DNA of 64,000 bases from Hyphomicrobiaceae bacterium (GTDB lineage Bacteria > Pseudomonadota > Alphaproteobacteria > Rhizobiales > Hyphomicrobiaceae), in assembly GCA_016793635.1 (NCBI GenBank), contig JAEUMD010000014.1:62001-126000 (forward strand), given 5' to 3'. Shown here in pieces: positions 8,701-15,801 of the stretch (its first letter is position 1; each line of letters starts with the position of its first letter). The position numbers were made by a program, and so were the translations under genes. The notes under the pieces are model-generated. The model saw only the letters and a program-made list of their open reading frames with translations. It ran no database searches and was not told the origin of the DNA.

Positions 8701-8777
8701 ATGAGTCTCATTTGTCTGGACTTCACAGCCGAAGGAAGCGATCTGGCGTTCCCGGTAATGAACCCTATGAGTCTCAT
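8701..8777. promoter_or_regulatory. Paired 11-bp operator-like boxes
   Basis: ATGAGTCTCAT occurs at 8701-8711 and again at 8767-8777, 66 bp apart, in the gap between the divergent XRE gene and the pseudogene at 8780. The arms ATGAG and CTCAT are perfectly complementary around a central T. The second copy ends two bases before the ATG at 8780. Both boxes contain GAGTC, which fits the GANTC site of the alphaproteobacterial CcrM methylase. Confidence 0.55.
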
Positions 8778-8779
8778 CC

Positions 8780-9754
8780 ATGAACCAGACGACCCAGATG
8801 CACCCGATCGCCCCGACCACCGTCCGCTACATCAAGCTCGGCGCCGGCGGCAGCTTCGCCCGCTCGAGCCTCGATCAGGGCGAGCTTCAACTCGGCTACC
8901 ATGAGGTTCCGCACGATCTCTGCGCCGCAGGCGACTGGGACAAGGTGCTCGGCCACTTCACGAGCATCCGGAGGAGCATCGGCAAGGCCAAGGACTCTTT
9001 GCGGGAGGTCCAGGACTGCTACACGCTCGGGTCCGATTGTCTCTGGATCACGTTCGCAGGCGGCCTTCTCTGGTGGGGCTTCGCCGAACCCGAGGTAACG
9101 TGGCTCGGAACCGATCACAACCGCTCGGCATCACGGGTTCGGCGCATGATCGGCGGCTGGCGCAGCACCAATACTCTGGGCGAGCCGCTGCAAATGAACG
9201 AACTGCCGACGCGGCTGACCCAGGTCGCCAACTACCGCGGCACGATCTGCGCCGTCCGGGCAGCCGACTGTCTGGTCCGCAAGATCAACGCCGAAGAGGA
9301 GCCGGTCGTGGCGGTCGCAACCTCGGCCCGGGCGGCGATGCTCACGTCGGCGAGGCAGATGATCGCCGAGCTGCACTGCGCCGACTTCGAGATCATGGTC
9401 GACCTCATCTTCGCCCGCGGCGGTTGGCAGCGCACATCGGTGCTCGGCGGAACGTCGTGTTGAAAACACGCCTTCGGCATGATGGCGGATATCGACCTGC
9501 TGATCGAGCAGCCGACCATCGGCGAGGTGGCCTCGGTCCAGGTCAAGTCCCGCGCCAGCTAGGCGGCGTTGGACGAGCACATCAGCTACTTCGCCTCGAG
9601 CGGCCTGACGCGCACGTTCTTCGTCTGCCACTCGCCCGACGGGACGCTCTCGACGGGTGGCGCCCCCGGCGTGCACCTCTGGACCGGCGAGTACCTGGCC
9701 GACGTCGCCGTCAAGTCCGGCCTGTTCGAGTGGCTCATGGATCGCGTGGGGTGA
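8780..9754 (+). pseudogene. PD-(D/E)XK-type endonuclease-like gene broken by two in-frame stops
   Basis: One reading frame runs from ATG 8780 to 9754 but is cut by TGA at 9461-9463 and TAG at 9560-9562. Beyond the first stop it continues as MADIDLLIEQ and ASVQVKSRAS, an Asp-(x)n-Gln-x-Lys pattern typical of PD-(D/E)XK nucleases, then ISYFASSGLTRTFFVCHSP. The first stop lies in an apparent 27-bp insertion (9455-9481) containing CGTGTT-GAA-AACACG; the second looks like a CAG-to-TAG change. The intact N-terminal piece is 227 residues and lacks the putative catalytic segment. It was probably the nuclease partner of the nearby XRE regulator. Family name unknown. Confidence 0.7.
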
Positions 9755-9798
9755 TGCGGTGATGCGGAACATCGCGGCGACACGAACGCTTCCGGCGC

Positions 9799-11127
9799 TC
9801 AACGCAACTCTGTGCCGCCCGCCCTCGCCTCCGCGACCTCCTCGAACGCCGCGCCGGTTGCGGCGAGCGTGGCGCGCTTGCCGGTGTAGGCCTCGAAGCG
9901 GCGGACGATGACGTCACAGTAGTGCGGGTCGAATTCGATCAGGCGCGCGGTGCGGCCGGTCTTCTCGGCCGCGATCAGCGTGGTGCCGGATCCTCCGAAC
10001 GGGTCGAGCACGAGCGCTCCGCGTCGGGTCACGTCGAGGATCGCGTCGGCGACCAGTGCGACCGGTTTCACGGTCGGGTGCATCTCGAGCTCCTCCATGC
10101 GGCCCTTCTTCATCGTGTTGACGCCCGCATAGTCCCAGACGTTCGTGCGGTAGCGCCCCTCGTCGCCGAGGCCGAACGTGTTGGTGTGCGGAGCGGTGCC
10201 GACCTTGAACACGAAGATCATCTCGTGCTTCGAGCGATAGAAGGTGCCCATGCCGCCGTTGCTCTTGTTCCAGACGCAGACGTTCTTGAGCTCGGTGAAG
10301 ACTGCCTCGCCGGCCGTGATCAGCTCGCCCATGTGCCGCCAATCCATGCACACGAAGGCGATCGCGCCGTCGCCGCAGGCCGCCGCGGCATGGCCGAGCG
10401 TCGTCGTGAGGAATGTCGTGAACACCTCCTTGCTCATCTCTCCCGAGGCGAATGCGAACTCGCGGTGCTTGGTGGCGCCGAGGCCCGAGACGTGGCCGTC
10501 GATCTTCACATTGTACGGCGGGTCGGTGAAGACCGCGTCGACCTTGTCGCCATCGAGAAGCTGCGCATAGGCGCTTGCATCCTGCGCGTCGCCACAGATC
10601 AGCCGATGCCGGCCGAGCTGCCAGATGTCGCCAGCGCGCGTCACCGCGACTGCCGATGGCTCGGGACAGGCATCGTCGCGCGAATCCGAGCTGGTGGGTG
10701 AGGCCTCCCTCGCCTCCTGCAGGACCGCGTCGACCTCGCCGATCGAGAAACCGGTCACCTCGACCTGGTAGTCGGCCTCGATCAGGCCCTGCAGCTCGAT
10801 CGCCAGCAGCTCCTTGTCCCAGCCGGCGTTCAAGGCGAGCTTGTTGTCGGCGAGCACATAGGCGCGCTTCTCGGTCTCGGTGAGATGCGACAGCCGCAGG
10901 CAAGGCACCTGTTCGAGGCCGATGAGCTTGGCGGCCAGCACGCGGCCATGACCGGCAATGATGCCGTTGGCATCGTCGATCAGCACTGGGTTGGTGAAGC
11001 CGAACCGCTCGATCGACCGGGCGATCTGCTGGATCTGTTTCTTCGAGTGCGTGCGCGCATTGCCAGCATAGGGCTTCAGGGTCGCGGGCGCGAGCCGCTC
11101 GATGTGGTCGTGATGGATCAAGGTCAT
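9799..11127 (-). CDS. ParB-domain fused DNA adenine/cytosine N-methyltransferase
   Basis: A 442-residue two-domain protein. Residues about 1-110 are a ParB/sulfiredoxin-like domain (NARTHSKKQ, GHGRVLAAK). Residues about 170-430 are an N4/N6 DNA methyltransferase of beta type: catalytic DPPYNVK comes first and the AdoMet-binding DPFGGSGTT near the C-terminus. Such fusions are common in alphaproteobacterial prophages and their remnants, where they often sit next to DUF5681 proteins, as here. It converges on the broken nuclease gene. It may protect phage or host DNA; the target sequence cannot be deduced. Confidence 0.9.
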   Translation of the reverse strand: MTLIHHDHIERLAPATLKPYAGNARTHSKKQIQQIARSIERFGFTNPVLIDDANGIIAGHGRVLAAKLIGLEQVPCLRLSHLTETEKRAYVLADNKLALNAGWDKELLAIELQGLIEADYQVEVTGFSIGEVDAVLQEAREASPTSSDSRDDACPEPSAVAVTRAGDIWQLGRHRLICGDAQDASAYAQLLDGDKVDAVFTDPPYNVKIDGHVSGLGATKHREFAFASGEMSKEVFTTFLTTTLGHAAAACGDGAIAFVCMDWRHMGELITAGEAVFTELKNVCVWNKSNGGMGTFYRSKHEMIFVFKVGTAPHTNTFGLGDEGRYRTNVWDYAGVNTMKKGRMEELEMHPTVKPVALVADAILDVTRRGALVLDPFGGSGTTLIAAEKTGRTARLIEFDPHYCDVIVRRFEAYTGKRATLAATGAAFEEVAEARAGGTELR

Positions 11128-11186
11128 GGTCTCAGTTCCTCGTGCTTTCGATCCTGCGGGGGCGGCGTCCGGATGGAGTCCCTGGC

Positions 11187-11783
11187 TCAGCTCTCGTTAG
11201 TGTCGTCGTCGGCGCGTTCCCGTGCGGCCTTCTCGGCCGCCTCCGCCGCAGCCCACTCCCGCTCGAGGTCGAGAACCGCCTGCGGCTTGGGCCCCTTGCG
11301 CCACGTCGGCGTGACCGGTGCCGCCTTGGTCCGGTTGCGCGGTTGCCGGATCGGCTCGTTCACGGCCTCGTGGTGCTCCCGTCGTCGCAGCAGGAAATAG
11401 AGCCGGCGATACTCGTCGTAGAGCCCCTCGTGGATCTGGCCGGTCTTGTCGTGGTGGGCGAGGATCTGCTTGCCGAGGTGGCGCAGGTGAAACTCGCCTT
11501 CCTCGTACGTGTCGTCGGACTGCTCGAAGCGGTCGAACAGCTTGCGCTGAATGAGCACGCTGCCCTTGAGCGCCTGCTCGTACATCTTGTGCAGCAGCAG
11601 CTCGTGGCGCGTCAGCTTGGCCGGCTTGCCCTGGATCACGGCATCGACCAGCGTCTCCTTGAACTCGTTGACGTCGGCCTGGCTGACTTCCGGCTTCTTG
11701 CGCGGCCGGCCGTTCGGGTTCGGGCAGTGACCCTTCCTCCAGCGGCCATTGCGGTCGCGACCGCTGTTATCGTCGTCGTACAT
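11187..11783 (-). CDS. DUF5681 domain protein, phage-associated
   Basis: About 198 residues from the ATG at 11783 (a GTG three codons earlier is possible). The N-terminal signature NGRWRKGHCPNPNGRPRKK is that of DUF5681, found next to phage methylases and terminases. The rest is charged and alpha-helical, with an Ala/Glu-rich C-terminal helix. It lies 59 bases upstream of the methyltransferase on the same strand. A DNA-binding role in phage packaging is plausible but unproven. Confidence 0.75.
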   Translation of the reverse strand: MYDDDNSGRDRNGRWRKGHCPNPNGRPRKKPEVSQADVNEFKETLVDAVIQGKPAKLTRHELLLHKMYEQALKGSVLIQRKLFDRFEQSDDTYEEGEFHLRHLGKQILAHHDKTGQIHEGLYDEYRRLYFLLRRREHHEAVNEPIRQPRNRTKAAPVTPTWRKGPKPQAVLDLEREWAAAEAAEKAARERADDDTNES

Positions 11784-11888
11784 GGCACTCACTCCACAAG
11801 GCTCGGCGTCGGCGCTGCGGCCCCGCCGCTCGAATACAACCCGTTTCGATACTTCAAAAAGGCGCGGTTCTCCGCTCTGTACTGTTTC

Positions 11889-12638
11889 CTATGTCTGTTG
11901 GCGCCGCGGCCGGCCACGGGGAACGAGCGGGGCAGCGTCGAGGAACATTGCGACGGCCTGCGCGGTCGCGGCGATTTCCGTGATGATGACGGTCCGACGG
12001 TGTCGCGGCATCAACGCGTCGAGGCGCTGCTGCAGGCGGGAGATGCCCTCACAGACCTCGGGCTCGAGAAACACGGCTTGGCCGGGCCTGCTCTCGATCG
12101 CCGGCATCAGCTCGGTCATCTCGATACGATTGAGAATCAGGAACACCCGCGCGTCCGCGATCGGCGCCCGGCCGCCACTGCGCGCGAGCGAGGGAAGGCC
12201 GGGATGATGCTTCGCCGGATGCGACTGCCGGTCGATCAGCGACGGCCGCTTCAGGAGATCGTCGAACCAGTCGGCCAGCGTGTCCCGCAGGTGGCGCATC
12301 AGCAGCACGATCTCACCCTGCTTGAAGCCGACGTCGAGCAGGTCGAGCGCGATTGCCAGGCAGAAGGCGTCGAACGGCGTGTACTGGGCCTCGACGCCGC
12401 TGCCGCCCTCAGCGGGCTCGACGAAGGCGGACGTGCAGGGCGGCGGGACATCCAGACTGCCAGCATCGAGCTCACGGTCGAGATCGAGCAGGCGCTTGAT
12501 GCGGGTCCGGAATATTGGCGGCGGGCCGTCGCCAGGGCTGCGCGCCAGCGTGAATGTGCGCCACAACGCCCATTCGACCTGTCCGCGCTTGTAGGTGACG
12601 TTGCCCAACCTCGGCTCCGGATGAAAAAGAAGCATCAT
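11889..12638 (-). CDS. Hypothetical protein of the methyltransferase/DUF5681 cluster
   Basis: A 249-residue protein, predicted soluble, beginning MMLLFHPEPRLGNVTYKRGQ. It has a segment of hydrophobic helices (FDAFCLAIALDLLDVGF, LMRHLRDTLADWFDDLL) and a beta-strand region with RVFLILNRIEMTELM. No catalytic motif or family recognised. Position upstream of the DUF5681 and methylase genes on the same strand suggests one transcription unit of phage or plasmid origin. The opposite strand is also open over this stretch, so coding direction rests on context and on the neighbours. Confidence 0.6.
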   Translation of the reverse strand: MMLLFHPEPRLGNVTYKRGQVEWALWRTFTLARSPGDGPPPIFRTRIKRLLDLDRELDAGSLDVPPPCTSAFVEPAEGGSGVEAQYTPFDAFCLAIALDLLDVGFKQGEIVLLMRHLRDTLADWFDDLLKRPSLIDRQSHPAKHHPGLPSLARSGGRAPIADARVFLILNRIEMTELMPAIESRPGQAVFLEPEVCEGISRLQQRLDALMPRHRRTVIITEIAATAQAVAMFLDAAPLVPRGRPRRQQT

Positions 12639-13443
12639 TCAGGGTCAATATACGGCGCACCAATGAAACCTGCAATGGGGCCGGATTTGGTAGGGGCCAA
12701 GCGCGGCAGGGCCCGGCCCTGTGTGCCGTGCGCAGACGTCTCGGCCGCGCCGAGCCTCGTCAGGATGGGCAGTGCTGCCCGCCCCCAGTTTGACCGTGTT
12801 CGACGTGATAGCCGCCTGCTGGCATCGTGCTCGGCGCCCGTTTGGCACGCTTTCGGCACCCGTTTGGCGCTTGTTCGGCCCGTGTTATGCGCGTGTTTTC
12901 CGGGCCGCGCATTCTGGCAGGCCAGACTGGACAACATGCCGAAAAGACACGAGAAAGCGTCTCGTCAGCCGTCGTTAGACCTTTTCCGCCGCCCCAAAAT
13001 CCGTCGAAAACACGTGAACTTGGCCCAGTTTCCATGCCTGCCGCGTCGGAGACAGGTTCGCGCCAGACTGCCTCCGCCGCCAGCGCCGATTGGTGCCGCT
13101 CGCCCCGATTTCTCCCCAATGGGGTTGGCGTTTCAGCACGCACATTCCTACGCCGTGCCACTGCGGCGTGGCGTCGCGATCGCTCGCAGGCTCCCGCCCT
13201 TTCGCGACCGCTACCGGGCGTCTAGCAAAAAAGCGGCCCGCGTCATTTTCGCGCCTAAGATCGCCGAATCCGGCGTCGGGATCGTGCCGCCTGATGATAT
13301 TCGAGATGCGAGGGGGCTATCGGTCGAGATGTGATAGCTCCGCTTTGCCTTCGAAATCGAAAATTGCCCCCTCAGCTCATGGCGCCGTTCCTGCCGATCT
13401 GATGGTATGGACGCCGGGACAACGCGAAACCGGAGAGTTGGCG
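12639..13443. other. Non-coding gap of about 800 bp
   Basis: No convincing gene: open frames exist on both strands but have low-complexity Arg/Ala/Pro translations and no ribosome site. It separates the phage-like cluster from the cytochrome c gene and contains the phased 11-bp repeats at 12829-12905. The last ~100 bases must hold the promoter for the cytochrome gene. Confidence 0.5.
12829..12905. repeat. Seven phased 11-bp degenerate repeats
   Basis: The stretch divides into seven units of exactly 11 bp: GCTCGGCGCCC, GTTTGGCACGC, TTTCGGCACCC, GTTTGGCGCTT, GTTCGGCCCGT, GTTATGCGCGT and GTTTTCCGGGC. The shared core is GTTYGGC. The period is close to one helical turn, so a protein could bind all units on one face, as at iterons or partition sites. 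Function unknown. Confidence 0.5.
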
Positions 13444-13791
13444 ATGCTTCGAAACCCGTGCCGTTGGATGTCTGTCGTCCTTGCCGGCGCTGCCATCGCA
13501 ACGCCCGTATCCGCTCAGGTCGTCGATCCGAGCCGCGGGCACGAACTGGCGGAGCGGCTCTGCGCGGTCTGCCACAACGTCGCCTCGACCCCGGGTGCGC
13601 CAGTTGCCGCAGACATTCCAAGCTTCTTCACAATCGCCAACCGGGCAGGTCAGTCGCGCGACCGGTTGATCGGTGCGATCATCCTGCCGCCCCATCCGGC
13701 AATGCCGACGGTCTCGTTCACCACCTCGGAGATGCGCGACGTCGTCGCCTACATCCTCTCGCTCAAGGTCAACGATACCGCCCCGCGATAG
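13444..13791 (+). CDS. Small periplasmic c-type cytochrome
   Basis: A 115-residue class I cytochrome c. A signal peptide (residues 1-24, cleavage after VSA) is followed by the haem motif CAVCH (Cys40, Cys43, His44) and a probable Met axial ligand in HPAMPTV (Met87). The start is the ATG at 13444 with GGAG upstream, although the frame is open far upstream. It is monocistronic and converges with the response-regulator gene at 13810. Likely a soluble periplasmic electron carrier; the partner is unknown. Confidence 0.85.
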   Translation: MLRNPCRWMSVVLAGAAIATPVSAQVVDPSRGHELAERLCAVCHNVASTPGAPVAADIPSFFTIANRAGQSRDRLIGAIILPPHPAMPTVSFTTSEMRDVVAYILSLKVNDTAPR

Positions 13792-13809
13792 CTGATGAAG
13801 GCTCGACGC

Positions 13810-14280
13810 TTAGCGGTGTAGCGGTTCGTTGGACTGTCCAACTCCAGTCAGCGGTGCGACGGGCGCACGGCCGAAAGTTCCCGTCATCACCTGCTGCATG
13901 TGCAAACGGAACCGCAGCCAGTTGACCGGCTTCGTCGTGTACCAGTTTGCACCGAGCCTGCCCGCTTCCTCGATCGCTTCGGGATCATCGCGAACCGTGA
14001 GCACCATGATCGGCAGGTGAGCGAGGCGGGGAGTCGACCGAACGAGACCAATCAAACGGAAACCATCGATGTGCGGCATCGAGAGATCGATGAGCGCAAG
14101 ATCGTAGGAACTGCAAAGCAACGCCTCGAACGCCGCCGCACCATCCGCGACGACGGTCACTTCACAGCCGAAGGAACGCAGTGCCGCGGACGCGATCTCG
14201 GTGAAGACCGGATCGTCATCGGCAACGAGAGCGCGGATCGTATCGGTCATGTTCTTATCGATTTCTGACATGGTCTTCAC
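13810..14280 (-). CDS. Single-domain response regulator (receiver only)
   Basis: A 156-residue CheY-like receiver: acidic pair Asp21-Asp23 (ADDDPV), phosphoacceptor Asp65 (LIDLSMPHIDGF), Thr in MVLTVRDD and conserved Lys in YTTKPVN. The last ~25 residues are a short tail without an output domain. The start is probably the GTG at 14280, which overlaps the stop of the TadG-like gene by 4 nt (GTGA); ATG 14271 is an alternative. Coupling to a TadG-like surface protein and closeness to a hybrid kinase at 15.8 kb suggest one signalling module. Confidence 0.85.
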   Translation of the reverse strand: MKTMSEIDKNMTDTIRALVADDDPVFTEIASAALRSFGCEVTVVADGAAAFEALLCSSYDLALIDLSMPHIDGFRLIGLVRSTPRLAHLPIMVLTVRDDPEAIEEAGRLGANWYTTKPVNWLRFRLHMQQVMTGTFGRAPVAPLTGVGQSNEPLHR

Positions 14281-15626
14281 CGCGAAAGTGCTACCGGCTG
14301 GCCGGCTCCCCTGATGCCCTTCGGCACAGGCACGTCGGTCGCATCGTAGTTGGTGTTGAGGATGAGGTGCGGACCGCCATAGAGCCGCATCTTGTCGGCG
14401 ACGATCGCCGTATATGCAGACTCGTCGGCGATCGGTGACGTGGCATCGATGCGAAGTTCTCCGCGCGGGATATAGATCGTGCCGATCAGCACGTGCGCGT
14501 CATCGCTCAGAACCGAGTACACGAGAGTATCGCTCTGGCTCCGCGATCCGAAGACGAGCAGGCCAGCCATGGGGCCATCGGTCGGCGCCACCAGCGAGAT
14601 GGTCGATTGCCGCTCGAACGTGAAATTGGCCCCCGCCCCGATGAAGAACAATCCCACGGCCTTGCCGATCAGCTTGCCGCCGTCGCGGACGATGAGGGGC
14701 TTGTCCCTGAATACGAAGACGCCATTTTCGAGCGTCACGGTCGCCCCCGCCTCGATCACAAGACCGCAGTAGGTTCCGGGATAGAGCGTCGTATCAGCCG
14801 TGATGATGGCGGGGATCGCTGGATCGCATGACGCGACGGCCGGCTCCGGCCGCGACGCCAGCGGGTCGTCGAAGCTCGGGCAATCGACGATAGGTTCGGG
14901 CGAGAAGTTGCCGGCACCGCCATCCTTGCCCCCGCGCGAGCATATGAACGTCGCCTTGAGCTCGGCACTGTTCTTCGAGATCAGGCCTTTCGTGTGGTTG
15001 GAATTCGAGTAGACGGCGCAGTCCTGCCCCGTCACGCGCGCATCTTTCTCGAGAGAAATGGTTCTCGCCTCGACGGGGTTGAGCCCGAGCACGCAGATAT
15101 TGGGCTTGCCGATGACGCTCGCCACGGCGCGCGCGGAGATCTCGTCCAGACCGAGCCCAAACGCATCGCCGAACATCGGTGAGAACGGGATCGTTGCCAC
15201 GACCGCAACCTCGATCGGCTCGCCGGAGACGTTGGTCGTTACAGCGGGCGACGGGAGTGCTGCCCCGCTCGTTCCCGACTTGAGAAAAGCCTCGACCATC
15301 GTTTGCGCCACCGCCGCCACGCTCTCGCGCGTCGTATCGGTGAGCCCCATCTCCTTCGCCGCACCGAGCGCCGCAGCGTCGACCGCTGTTTGCAGTGCGC
15401 TCGACTCTCTCAGATAGCGCGCATGATCGACCGTGTGGCCTGCGACCAGCATCAAGATGGGTAACAGGAACCCGAGCTTCAGCGCGAACACGCCACGGCG
15501 ATCGGCGAGGCCAAGGATGGCGGCCTTCCGGATACGCTCGACGTGGATGTAGACGGCGCTCTGCATTCGTGTGAACCAGCTTCGCGGCGACGTACGCCTG
15601 CGAGGTTTGACGCTCGATGATGGCAT
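14277..15626 (-). CDS. TadG/TadE-like pilus-associated protein
   Basis: About 449 residues from the ATG at 15626 (another at 15566 fits the TadG start MQSAVYIHVERIRK). A cytoplasmic basic N-terminus is followed by one TM helix (FALKLGFLLPILMLVAGHT) and the TadE/G-like RESSALQTAVDAAALGAA that usually follows it. The large C-terminal part is extracytoplasmic and beta-rich. No tad secretion genes are nearby, so it is an orphan. It overlaps the response-regulator start. It may act as an envelope protein in tight adherence or stress sensing. Confidence 0.75.
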   Translation of the reverse strand: MPSSSVKPRRRTSPRSWFTRMQSAVYIHVERIRKAAILGLADRRGVFALKLGFLLPILMLVAGHTVDHARYLRESSALQTAVDAAALGAAKEMGLTDTTRESVAAVAQTMVEAFLKSGTSGAALPSPAVTTNVSGEPIEVAVVATIPFSPMFGDAFGLGLDEISARAVASVIGKPNICVLGLNPVEARTISLEKDARVTGQDCAVYSNSNHTKGLISKNSAELKATFICSRGGKDGGAGNFSPEPIVDCPSFDDPLASRPEPAVASCDPAIPAIITADTTLYPGTYCGLVIEAGATVTLENGVFVFRDKPLIVRDGGKLIGKAVGLFFIGAGANFTFERQSTISLVAPTDGPMAGLLVFGSRSQSDTLVYSVLSDDAHVLIGTIYIPRGELRIDATSPIADESAYTAIVADKMRLYGGPHLILNTNYDATDVPVPKGIRGAGQPVALSR

Positions 15627-15801
15627 CGGTGGAAATTGAACGAAACTCCAAGCTCCGACCCTGGCAACCGCTTGGCCACCGACTGTGCCAAAAAGGGGCG
15701 GAGCAGGACGAAACGGTGTGATTTTCTCACCTCTCGCCCGCGCAAGCCGGACTACTCCAACGCGGGACACCGATACGGCCTGTCAACCAAACTGCTTCAC
15801 A

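Noticed and set aside
8780-9754. Stop-codon readthrough or recoding of the nuclease-like gene
   Set aside because: Two different stops (TGA and TAG), no selenocysteine-type element seen, and an apparent insertion at the first stop; decay is simpler.
12760-13161. 133-codon minus-strand frame in the non-coding gap
   Set aside because: Low-complexity Arg/Ala/Pro/Gly composition, no ribosome site and overlap with the phased repeats.
11142-13334. 730-codon plus-strand frame spanning the phage-like cluster
   Set aside because: It is antisense to the DUF5681 and 249-residue genes and continues through the repeat-bearing gap; no motif or ribosome site.
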